DNA from: an uncultured Collinsella sp.
Lineage (GTDB): Bacteria; Actinomycetota; Coriobacteriia; Coriobacteriales; Coriobacteriaceae
Direction: 5' to 3'
Assembly (NCBI GenBank): GCA_902494545.1
Contig: CABUTP010000024.1
Location: forward strand, 1 to 12,336
DNA length: 12,336 nt
The notes under the pieces are model-generated. The model did not search any database, was not told where the DNA came from, and saw only the letters and a program-made list of their open reading frames with translations. A program made the position numbers and the translations under genes. How positions within the stretch are numbered: the first letter of the stretch is position 1; every line of letters begins with the position of its first letter. Shown here in pieces: positions 1-5,893 of this stretch.

Positions 1-881
1 ACGAGGCAAGCGCGTACGGCATTGTCGAGGGCGCCGCTGCGGTCGCTGGCCCCGTCTGCGAAAGCTATGCCCGCGGCGTGCCCCTCATGTTGGAAGGTGA
101 GCTGGGTGCTGGCCAGGCAGAGATTGCAAAACGCCTCTATCTGGATGGGCCTTATGCTGACGAACCCTTTGTGTCCGTGGCACTTGACGAGCTCACAGAT
201 CGCGGCTGGCGCCATCTGCTCAAAAGCTCGGAATCGCCGCTGTTCCAGGCAAGGCTGACCCTTTGTATTGGCGGCTGGCATGCACTTTCGCCGCAGCGTC
301 TGCGCGAGCTTGTCTCTACGATGACCGACACGGCGCTGGCCGCGCGTTGCCATGTGGTCCTGACGGCAAACGATATGCCGGGCGGTGGCGAAAGCGATCA
401 GGCCGCTTTTGTAACCGAGCGCTTGGCGTGCGCAGTAAGTGTGGCGCCTGCGATTGCCGAGCAGGGTGGCGCAGCGAAAAAGGTTGCGCGGTATTTGTCA
501 TATCTGTCAGATGTCTTTGGAACTGCCGCTCCGAGTATGTCCGAGGAGGCTGCCTCGACGCTCAGCGGCTATCGCTGGCCCCGCAACTATCTGCAGCTTC
601 GCGAGGTCTCGGAACGACTCTATATATTAGTAGGGTCGGGTGTGGCGGAGCGCGCTGCGGCGGAGGAGGTGCTCGCCCAGGAGGACGTCATCAAAACCGC
701 AACCTTTGGCGCTCCGACGCTCGACAGCGACCTGTATATCCTGCGTCCACTGGCCGATACCGAACGCGACATCGCGCGGCTGGTCGTAGGCCACCTTCAG
801 GGCAACCGGACCCGCGCTGCCGAGGTGCTGGGGATAAGCCGCACGACCCTGTGGCGCTTGCTGAAGGACGACGACCGCTGA
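1..881 (+). CDS. Transcription regulator with decayed NtrC-like AAA+ domain and Fis-type HTH (5' partial)
   Basis: The frame is open from base 3 and its start lies outside the window; about 292 residues are visible. The first part aligns by eye with the AAA+ domain of sigma-54 activators. It has a Walker A-like GELGAGQAE, then PFVSV (compare PFVAVNC), and further on YRWPRNYLQL in place of the usual WPGNVREL. The last 40 residues form a Fis-type helix-turn-helix, with GNRTRAAEVLGISRTTLWRL as its core, which should bind DNA. The AAA+ domain is degenerate: the Walker A lysine is glutamine, the GAFTGA loop that contacts sigma-54 is missing, and no Walker B DE pair is visible where expected (LTLCIGGWHAL). 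The protein therefore probably does not work as a normal sigma-54 ATPase and may be a plain DNA-binding regulator. The N-terminal sensor domain, which would show the ligand, is not visible. The family assignment is fairly firm; target genes are unknown. Confidence 0.8.
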   Translation, partial: EASAYGIVEGAAAVAGPVCESYARGVPLMLEGELGAGQAEIAKRLYLDGPYADEPFVSVALDELTDRGWRHLLKSSESPLFQARLTLCIGGWHALSPQRLRELVSTMTDTALAARCHVVLTANDMPGGGESDQAAFVTERLACAVSVAPAIAEQGGAAKKVARYLSYLSDVFGTAAPSMSEEAASTLSGYRWPRNYLQLREVSERLYILVGSGVAERAAAEEVLAQEDVIKTATFGAPTLDSDLYILRPLADTERDIARLVVGHLQGNRTRAAEVLGISRTTLWRLLKDDDR

Positions 882-912
882 GCGAGGCGCCCGTGACCGC
901 GTGCGGTGCGTG

Positions 913-921
913 TGCTACAGT
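913..921 (+). promoter_or_regulatory. Possible extended -10 promoter element
   Basis: TGCTACAGT fits an extended -10 (TGn followed by a TATAAT-like hexamer, TACAGT, 4 of 6). It lies about 45 bases before the likely start of the membrane-protein gene. No good -35 is seen. This is assigned by eye only. Confidence 0.3.
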
Positions 922-923
922 CC

Positions 924-937
924 AAAGCAGTAATGTT
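924..937 (+). repeat. 14-bp direct repeat, copy 1 (AAAGCAGTAATGTT)
   Basis: This 14-base string occurs again exactly at 1602-1615. The two copies lie upstream and downstream of the one-pass membrane-protein gene, each in the leader region of the following gene. The similarity continues beyond the exact part: TTTC follows directly here, and follows after three extra bases in the second copy. The function is unknown. Confidence 0.6.
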
Positions 938-965
938 TCGATTGTGTTACGGCGTGCGGGGGCGT

Positions 966-1550
966 ATGGCGGAGACTTCAAAACCAAACCGGAATAGACG
1001 GGGCGCGGCTCCAGTTAACCGCCGCACGACGTCCCGGACGTGGGGCAAGCACGCGTCGGGGTTCGACGGTTCGTTCAAGCGCACCAAATACGGCTATCCT
1101 TCGGCAAGCGCTCGCTTGGCCATGCAGGCCGAGTCGTCGCTGCGGGGGCGCAAGCGCGTGGTGGGCTCTAAGCTCAAGCACGACGGAACGCTGGGCTATA
1201 TCAGCCGCGGTGCGGCTCGCCGCAGTGGGCTCAATCCTGCTGGTTGGCATCGTTACGTGCCGATTGCAGTTGTTGTTGCGGTGGTTGTCATCGCACTTGC
1301 CGCACTCGGCTACGCTGGCGGCGGCGTCGACCTGAGTGCGATGTTCAAGTCTGCTGAGCTCGCGCATGCCGGCACAGAGCTTGTCGAGGGTGCTCAGGCC
1401 CAGACGGGCGTGGCGCCTCAGCGCGGTATTGTTGCCGCCGCCGCAACGATCGCCGATGCCCAAAAGGGCGAGGATACGGACAGCGAGGTTAGCGAAACCA
1501 GCGCAAACGGCGTGGGTTCGCAGATCACGCCCGTGACACAAGGCCAATAA
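966..1550 (+). CDS. One-pass membrane protein with basic N-terminal tail, function unknown
   Basis: This is a 194-residue protein that I do not recognise as a family with a known role. Residues 1-96 are very rich in Arg, Lys, Ser and Gly and should stay in the cytoplasm. Residues about 98-118 are a hydrophobic segment (VPIAVVVAVVVIALAALGYA) that should cross the membrane. Residues 119-194 are acidic and Ala/Gln/Ser/Thr rich, with no cysteines, and are probably outside. The charge pattern predicts N-in, C-out topology. The ATG at 966 was chosen because the more upstream candidate starts (GTG 906, ATG 933) lack a ribosome site and would only add a poor extension; the site for 966 is itself weak (a G-rich run just upstream). 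The gene has its own gap on both sides, so it is probably transcribed alone. A role at the cell envelope is a guess from topology and from the cell-wall genes downstream. Confidence 0.7.
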   Translation: MAETSKPNRNRRGAAPVNRRTTSRTWGKHASGFDGSFKRTKYGYPSASARLAMQAESSLRGRKRVVGSKLKHDGTLGYISRGAARRSGLNPAGWHRYVPIAVVVAVVVIALAALGYAGGGVDLSAMFKSAELAHAGTELVEGAQAQTGVAPQRGIVAAAATIADAQKGEDTDSEVSETSANGVGSQITPVTQGQ

Positions 1551-1601
1551 GTCACAAAACCATCGCACTAAGTCGCTGTTTGGGGTCAATGAGTGAGCAA
1601 A

Positions 1602-1615
1602 AAAGCAGTAATGTT
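1602..1615 (+). repeat. 14-bp direct repeat, copy 2 (AAAGCAGTAATGTT)
   Basis: This is an exact second copy of the string at 924-937. It lies about 40 bases upstream of the putative -10 box of the surface-protein gene, where an activator or repressor site could sit. Confidence 0.6.
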
Positions 1616-1632
1616 GTTTCATGTAGAACTCA

Positions 1633-1661
1633 TTAGTCGCAATTTGAAAAAAGGCTATACT
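1633..1661 (+). promoter_or_regulatory. Putative promoter of the surface-protein gene
   Basis: The -10 box TATACT (1656-1661) matches the consensus at 5 of 6 bases. It lies 17 bases after a weak -35, TTAGTC (1633-1638). Transcription would start near 1668, giving a leader of about 40 bases with the ribosome site AGGAG at 1696-1700. Confidence 0.5.
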
Positions 1662-1708
1662 ACTAGGCACTTAAAGGTCCACAAGCTGCAAGTTGAGGAG
1701 TACCTAAC

Positions 1709-2272
1709 ATGAAGAAGAGATTCATGGCAGCACTGAGCGTTCTCGCTCTTGCCCTGGCTCTGCCCGTGGCTGCTTTCGCCGCCCCGAGCCCTGCCAACAC
1801 CACCGCCACCGGCGCCAACAACGTGACCGCCAGCGTTAACAACGCTAACGTCAAGGTTGTTTCCACCACCAAGAACGCCGAGGGCACCCCTGCCGACGCC
1901 AACGTGGTCGCTTCCTTTGAGATCACCGAGACCGTCGAGGGTACCGTTTCTGAGTCCAACCCGCTGACCGTCACCTTCACCCTTGGCAAGGCTTACGCCA
2001 ACGCCAAGGTTACCGTCTATGTCCAGCACAACGACGGTAGCAGGGAGACCCTGAACCTCACTGCCGACAACAACGGCAATGTTACCTTTAAGGTCACCAA
2101 GCTCTCCACCTACACCATCGTGGCTGAGAAGACCGCTGCTGGTGCTGCCACCACCGACAACGGCGCTAAGTCCCCGGCTACCGGTGTGAACACCACCGCT
2201 GTTGCCGCCGTGGCTGCCGTTGCCGCTGCTGGCGCTGCCTGCGCTTTTGTTGCTCTTCGTAAGAACAACTAG
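1709..2272 (+). CDS. Secreted surface protein with SPATG sortase sorting signal
   Basis: This is a 187-residue exported protein. Residues 1-24 are a signal peptide (MKKR, a hydrophobic core, cleavage near AFA/AP). Residues about 25-45 are a Thr/Asn/Ala-rich linker. Residues about 46-140 look like one compact beta-rich domain ending in GNVTFKVTKLSTYTIVAEK, a pattern common at the end of Gram-positive surface-protein domains. The C-terminus is a cell-wall sorting signal: SPATG (155-159), a hydrophobic segment of about 20 residues, and a short basic tail RKNN. This is the form sortases cut between T and G to attach the protein to peptidoglycan. The partner is very likely the class B sortase just downstream; C. 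difficile SrtB is known to use (S/P)PxTG signals. Codon use is strongly skewed (AAC, ACC, GCC, AAG nearly throughout) compared with its neighbours, which suggests very high expression. It is rich in Thr, Ser and Asn and could be glycosylated. Its biological role (adhesin, coat protein or other) cannot be read from the sequence. Confidence 0.88.
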   Translation: MKKRFMAALSVLALALALPVAAFAAPSPANTTATGANNVTASVNNANVKVVSTTKNAEGTPADANVVASFEITETVEGTVSESNPLTVTFTLGKAYANAKVTVYVQHNDGSRETLNLTADNNGNVTFKVTKLSTYTIVAEKTAAGAATTDNGAKSPATGVNTTAVAAVAAVAAAGAACAFVALRKNN

Positions 2273-2302
2273 CACACACACGGTTTCAACCGTAAGATTT
2301 GA

Positions 2303-2331
2303 GGACCCGTACTTGTGCGGGTCCTTTTTTT
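2303..2331 (+). terminator. Rho-independent terminator after the surface-protein gene
   Basis: GGACCCG (2303-2309) pairs with CGGGTCC (2318-2324), followed directly by seven T residues. Only 27 bases separate the T run from the sortase start codon, so the sortase and LCP genes are probably expressed by partial read-through. Confidence 0.9.
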
Positions 2332-2358
2332 GGCCGATTTACAGGGTAAGGGAACACC

Positions 2359-3177
2359 ATGGCACAGCAGCCGCAGGGCAAGCATATGGAAGTTAAGCAT
2401 ATGGGCGACTCGGACAAAAAGCGTCGCGCCACGATACTCAAGGGCGTTTTCGTAGTGTTGTTGCTGGTCGCAGTCGGCTGCGGCGGCTACGTGCTCTATA
2501 TGAATCATCTAGAGCAGCAGCGCGCCGAGGAGATGAGTGCAACAGGCAAGCCCGCCACGAAGGTCGAATCAAAGGGTAAGGAGCTGCCGAACAACCCCAT
2601 CGACTTCGCTCCGCTCATTCAGGAGAATGCCGATATCTATGCGTGGCTCTACATTCCGGGTGCGGATATCAACACACCCTTGCTGCAGAGCACGACGGAC
2701 GACCTGTTTTATCTGGACCACGACAAGGACGGCAAGTACGACCCCTACGGCACGGCGTTTAGTCAGATGGCAAACGCGCGCGACTTTAGCGATCCCGTCA
2801 CGGTGATCTACGGTCATGTGAACGGCGGCGTGTTCCACAACTTGCATAACTTTGAGGACGCGGACTTCTTTAACGAGAACGGCGAGTTCTATATCTACAC
2901 CCCGGGCCATATTCTGACGTACAAGATTGTCTCGGCCTATCAATATGACGACCGCCACATTCTCAACTCGTTTAACTTTGCCGACCCTGTCGTGCGCCAG
3001 GACTACTTTAATTCGGTCTGTAATCCGGACGCATTGCTCAAAAATGTACGTGACGGCGTGACACTTGATGCAGATAGTAAGATTGTGCAGTTGAGCACCT
3101 GCATGCTCGATAGCTCGCAGGGCAACTCGCGCTATATTGTTAGCGGCGTGTTAACAAGCGACCAGGAGACAAAATAG
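2359..3177 (+). CDS. srtB: Class B sortase (cell-wall transpeptidase)
   Basis: This is a 272-residue membrane-anchored sortase. Residues 1-25 are a basic cytoplasmic tail. Residues about 26-48 are one transmembrane helix. The catalytic domain follows from about residue 80, outside the cell. The three catalytic residues are visible: His153 in VIYGHV, Cys248 in VQLSTCM (the TLxTC motif of sortases) and Arg258 in NSRYIVSG. The opening WLYIPGADINTPLLQ and the YLDHD...YGTAF segment are typical of class B enzymes, as is the insert of about 90 residues between the His and Cys motifs. The enzyme cuts a sorting signal and joins the protein to the cell wall; the SPATG protein just upstream is the obvious substrate. 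The ATG at 2359 is preceded by AAGGGA; ATGs at 2386 or 2401 are possible alternatives. It forms an operon with the LCP gene downstream. The class is well supported; the symbol is used by family, not by orthology. Confidence 0.92.
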   Translation: MAQQPQGKHMEVKHMGDSDKKRRATILKGVFVVLLLVAVGCGGYVLYMNHLEQQRAEEMSATGKPATKVESKGKELPNNPIDFAPLIQENADIYAWLYIPGADINTPLLQSTTDDLFYLDHDKDGKYDPYGTAFSQMANARDFSDPVTVIYGHVNGGVFHNLHNFEDADFFNENGEFYIYTPGHILTYKIVSAYQYDDRHILNSFNFADPVVRQDYFNSVCNPDALLKNVRDGVTLDADSKIVQLSTCMLDSSQGNSRYIVSGVLTSDQETK

Positions 3178-3179
3178 TC

Positions 3180-4457
3180 ATGAACCCCCGTGGCAAGCAC
3201 TTTATCGATGCGGTGGATCCCGACGAAAATCAAGCAAACAATCCCGAGCAGCAGGTTCAGGATGTGGCGGAGCCTGTCGAGCCTCAATGGGAGACCAAAG
3301 GCACTCCGACGCCTCAACCTGACGAAAAATCCCAGAGCAAGGCCGAGGCTCCCTCCGACGCAACGGCAAAGACCGATGAAGCTGCGGCGCAGCCTGTTGA
3401 TGAGGTAGAGTGGCCTTCGCTTGATGAGGCGGGACCTCAGCGTCGTCGACGCTCCAAAGAGTCGATTAAGCGCATCAAGCGCCGCCGCCGTATCCGCACG
3501 CTGCTGATCGTGCTGCTCGTGATTGGTGCGGCTGCTGCTGCCGGCTGGGGCTTTGTGAACCACAGCGTCAGCCGGGGTAAAAAGAAGATTGAGGAAAAGA
3601 CCGAAAAGGTCATTAAGGCCAAGGGCGACACCATTACCTATAACGGCAAGAAGTATGCGCTCAACAAGCATATGGCCACGGTGGCGTTTATCGGCTTTGA
3701 TGGCCGCAACAACGATGACGGCACCCAGAAGGGCCAGTCCGATACCGTGATGGTCGTAGCGCTTAATACCGACACGGGCGAGGCCCGCGGCATTATCATC
3801 CCGCGTGACAGCATGGTTGCCGTAGATACGTATTCCAATGGTTCGTTTGCCGGTCAGGTGACCGAGCAGTTGTGCTTGCAGTTTGCCTATGGCACCGATG
3901 GCGACAACTCATCGGCACTGACGGCCGCCGCTGCCTCGCGCGTGCTCGATAACATTCCGGTTGACTATTACTACACGCTCAATATCGAGGGCGTAGCTCC
4001 CATTAATGACTCCATCGGCGGCGTGACGCTGGTGCCTACGCAGACTGTGCCGGGCACGTCGGTTGTCGAGGGCCAGGAGACCACGCTATTTGGTACAACG
4101 GCGGAAAAGTACGTGCAGTGGCGCGACACGACGAATCTGACGTCTTCGCTAGATCGTACAGCGCGCCAGGTGAGCTACGTGCAGGCGTTTGCATCGAAGG
4201 TGCTCAGCAGTGCCAAGAGCAACCCCGCTGCGCTCATCAGCCTGTACCAGACGATGGGCGACTATACGTGGACCAATCTGGGTCTCGATGAGTTCAGCTA
4301 TCTGGCGACCACGATGCTCGAGCACGGCCTGACCTCGTTTGATGTCGTGACGCTGCAGGGCACCATGCAGCAGGGCGACACCTTCGCCGAGTTCTATCTG
4401 GACCAGGACAACGTAAAGCAGACGGTCGTCGACACCTTCTATCATCCTGTTAATTAG
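3180..4457 (+). CDS. LytR-CpsA-Psr (LCP) family glycopolymer ligase
   Basis: This is a 425-residue membrane protein. LCP enzymes move lipid-linked glycopolymers (wall teichoic acid, capsule, arabinogalactan) to peptidoglycan, and in Actinomyces oris to a surface protein. Residues 1-87 are an acidic, Pro/Gln-rich, probably disordered cytoplasmic tail. Residues about 88-106 are a strongly basic patch, and 107-124 form the transmembrane helix. The LCP domain runs from about residue 166 to 345, with the hallmark stretches FIGFDGR, GQSDTVMVVALN (Asp188), IIIPRDS (Arg209) and LDRTARQ (Arg326, Arg329), which bind the pyrophosphate lipid and the metal. About 80 residues of helical C-terminus follow. 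The ATG is 2 bases after the sortase stop and its AGGAG ribosome site lies inside the sortase gene, so the two are translationally coupled. The pairing suggests that the two enzymes act on the same surface substrate (inference). Confidence 0.92.
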   Translation: MNPRGKHFIDAVDPDENQANNPEQQVQDVAEPVEPQWETKGTPTPQPDEKSQSKAEAPSDATAKTDEAAAQPVDEVEWPSLDEAGPQRRRRSKESIKRIKRRRRIRTLLIVLLVIGAAAAAGWGFVNHSVSRGKKKIEEKTEKVIKAKGDTITYNGKKYALNKHMATVAFIGFDGRNNDDGTQKGQSDTVMVVALNTDTGEARGIIIPRDSMVAVDTYSNGSFAGQVTEQLCLQFAYGTDGDNSSALTAAAASRVLDNIPVDYYYTLNIEGVAPINDSIGGVTLVPTQTVPGTSVVEGQETTLFGTTAEKYVQWRDTTNLTSSLDRTARQVSYVQAFASKVLSSAKSNPAALISLYQTMGDYTWTNLGLDEFSYLATTMLEHGLTSFDVVTLQGTMQQGDTFAEFYLDQDNVKQTVVDTFYHPVN

Positions 4458-4548
4458 CTGCCCAGGTGCCGGATGCCAACAGCGGCTCACTTGATGTCAG
4501 GCACCAACAGCGAGCGGGCCGCACTTGCGCCAAGGTGACGTGAAATGA

Positions 4549-4577
4549 GAGGGCGCTGACCTTTTGGTCGCGCCCTC
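4549..4577. terminator. Strong hairpin between convergent genes, possible two-way terminator
   Basis: GAGGGCGC (4549-4556) pairs with GCGCCCTC (4570-4577). Inside it GACC pairs with GGTC around a TTTT loop, leaving one bulged T. No T run follows on either strand, so it may stop transcription weakly or protect the 3' ends of transcripts. Confidence 0.5.
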
Positions 4578-4627
4578 GAAATTGAACGTCAGATTGGCGT
4601 GAATGCGGCCCGCGCAGCGTCAACGGG

Positions 4628-4651
4628 TCCGCCGTTCGTTAGAACGGCGGA
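4628..4651 (-). terminator. Perfect 10-bp hairpin just after the nitroreductase stop
   Basis: TCCGCCGTTC (4628-4637) pairs perfectly with GAACGGCGGA (4642-4651) around a 4-base loop. On the minus strand it begins five bases after the TAA stop of the nitroreductase. It has no T run, so termination is likely but not certain. Confidence 0.5.
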
Positions 4652-4656
4652 ACTAA

Positions 4657-5178
4657 TTACCTGACATACACCACGTTGTCGCGGCGCGGCTTTGCTTCGG
4701 GGAGTGCGTCTTCGGCGTGGCCCAGAATGCAGTTGCCCACACCGCGCAGGCTTCCGTCGGCGGGCAGACCCCACTTGGCCAGCAGTTCCAGTCCCTCGGG
4801 TGAGTCAAAGACCTCGTGCGCGCGGTGGATCCAACACGAATCGACGCCCAGCGCATAGGCTGCGTTGAGCAGGTTGCCCATGGCGAGCGAGCCGTCTTCC
4901 AGGTGCGTGGGCACGCTGCGGTCGACGAGCACCACCACAACGGTCTTGGCGCCGTAGAAGGGATCTCCCTCGCTGCCCATAACTTGGGCGTTGAGCTGCG
5001 AGAGGCGCTCGACGGTTGCGGGGTCGGTGACGGCGACGAACGTGACCGGCTGGCGTCCCATGCCGCTCGGCGCGTACTGGCCGGCTTCGATAATGCGTGC
5101 GAGTTTTTCTGCCTCGACGGGGCGATCGCTGTAGTTACGGCAGCTACGGCGATGGATGAGCGCTTCGATGGTCTCCAT
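4657..5178 (-). CDS. Nitroreductase-family FMN-dependent oxidoreductase
   Basis: This is a 173-residue cytoplasmic protein of the nitroreductase superfamily. These enzymes use FMN and NAD(P)H to reduce nitro groups, quinones or other substrates, usually as dimers. The FMN phosphate-binding start IHRRSCRNYSDRPV (Arg10, Arg11, Ser12, Arg14) is clear. Also visible are APSGMGRQP (36-44, FMN ring region) and DGSLAMGNLLNAAYALGVDSCWI (95-117), the conserved core helix. The end VGNCILGHA is also typical. The start ATG (base 5178 on the minus strand) has a perfect AGGAGG 4 bases away; an upstream in-frame extension to 5271 is possible but has no family similarity. It is shorter than classic NfsB enzymes (about 217), as many small gut nitroreductases are. 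It stands alone and convergent to the LCP gene. The true substrate cannot be predicted. Confidence 0.88.
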   Translation of the reverse strand: METIEALIHRRSCRNYSDRPVEAEKLARIIEAGQYAPSGMGRQPVTFVAVTDPATVERLSQLNAQVMGSEGDPFYGAKTVVVVLVDRSVPTHLEDGSLAMGNLLNAAYALGVDSCWIHRAHEVFDSPEGLELLAKWGLPADGSLRGVGNCILGHAEDALPEAKPRRDNVVYVR

Positions 5179-5469
5179 GGGTCCTCCTGACGTTGGTTTC
5201 GATGCCTCGTTCTTACCCGCCGAACCAAAACCGTAATCGCGCAGTCGGCCCCAAACAATGCAAGCTACCAAGTGGAAAAGTTGGTTTGCATAAAACTTCA
5301 GCCAGAATGTGATAAACCGGTGGGATGGTTAAACGTTTTATCCCGTCTACCCTGCGGTTTTTTACCACTTGCCTAAATGATGCGCGCATAAGCTCTGATA
5401 AAGGTTTTACTAAAGGAGTATCAACGTTTATCAACGCGCCATGGTGGCGCCGGGCCAGGAGGTAACATC
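5179..5469. promoter_or_regulatory. Divergent intergenic region with GATAAA/TTTATC inverted arms
   Basis: This region separates the minus-strand nitroreductase from the plus-strand 96-residue protein and must hold a promoter for each. Two inverted pairs stand out: GATAAA 5311-5316 with TTTATC 5337-5342, and GATAAA 5397-5402 with TTTATC 5427-5432. TATCAACG is also repeated ten bases apart (5419-5426 and 5429-5436). No clear -35/-10 pair was found on either strand. AAAGGAG at 5412-5418 resembles a ribosome site but has no start codon at a fitting distance. Confidence 0.45.
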
Positions 5470-5760
5470 ATGTTCCAGGCTGGAGATGTCGTCGAGACCG
5501 ACTTCGAAGGATTTCTGAAGCTGCTGCGTTCCAAGACGCGCGCTTTCGTGTCGATTAACGATCACGAGTACTACATCACGCACACCGATGGCTATTGGCG
5601 TGTTCAGGATTGCGAGGCCCTCAACGATAAGGGCCACTTTACTGACTGCTCCGAGCTGGTCAACACGGTCTGCGAGGTCGTCGAACTGCCGTGGATTTGC
5701 GGCAAGAGCCTGCACGACAGCTTCTCGGGCGCCACGGTCTACGAGGCCGTCGCTGCTTAA
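5470..5760 (+). CDS. Conserved-looking 96-residue protein of unknown function
   Basis: I do not recognise this protein. It is a 96-residue, acidic, soluble protein with no signal peptide or membrane segment. It has four cysteines (48, 60, 68, 77), four histidines and two tryptophans (43, 75). These could bind metal or form disulfides, but the cysteines do not form a CxxC motif. The first half (FVSINDHEYYITHTDGYWRV) looks like a beta-hairpin-rich sheet. The second half (SELVNTVCEVVELPWICGKS) looks helical. It is very likely a real gene: the ATG has a perfect AGGAGGT ribosome site 6 bases upstream, codon use matches its neighbours, and a strong terminator follows 27 bases after the stop. It is transcribed alone, just upstream of the MarR operon. 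No function is proposed. Confidence 0.82.
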   Translation: MFQAGDVVETDFEGFLKLLRSKTRAFVSINDHEYYITHTDGYWRVQDCEALNDKGHFTDCSELVNTVCEVVELPWICGKSLHDSFSGATVYEAVAA

Positions 5761-5786
5761 CAGCCAACAATCGATATTCTCTCGCA

Positions 5787-5822
5787 ACCGCCGGCGCCGC
5801 CCCCGCGCCGGCGGTCTTTTTT
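5787..5822 (+). terminator. Rho-independent terminator after the 96-residue protein
   Basis: CCGCCGGCGC (5788-5797) pairs perfectly with GCGCCGGCGG (5805-5814), with one more A-T pair outside and a 7-base loop. TCTTTTTT follows. This is a textbook terminator that insulates the MarR operon. Confidence 0.95.
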
Positions 5823-5864
5823 GTCGATATGCTTATGTAGGGCCGACCATAAACAACGAGCTTA

Positions 5865-5893
5865 TTGACGATAGTCAAAATTCGGACTAATGT
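5865..5893 (+). promoter_or_regulatory. Putative promoter of the MarR-ABC operon
   Basis: TTGACG (5865-5870, 5 of 6 to the -35 consensus) is 17 bases from TAATGT (5888-5893), which keeps the key T, A and final T of the -10. Transcription would start near 5900, about 40 bases before the MarR start codon. Confidence 0.6.

Noticed and set aside
1533..1555. GTGAC...GTCAC inverted repeat across the stop codon at 1548-1550 as a terminator
   Set aside because: The stem is only 5 bp with a 13-base loop and no T run. It is mentioned only as a loose relative of the palindrome at 10171.
978..1670. A 230-codon minus-strand frame opposite the one-pass membrane protein
   Set aside because: It has many His and Arg with no domain, and it runs across the intergenic region. 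The plus-strand reading gives a coherent topology.
1655..2281. A Gly/Val-rich 208-codon minus-strand frame opposite the surface protein
   Set aside because: It is a mirror of the extreme codon bias (GCC/ACC/AAC become GGC/GGT/GTT) in the real gene; the signal peptide and sorting signal are on the plus strand.
5441..5518. A 25-codon frame (ATG at 5441) overlapping the start of the 96-residue protein
   Set aside because: The nearest ribosome-site-like AAAGGAG is 22 bases away, too far. The frame is short and shows no further sign of coding.
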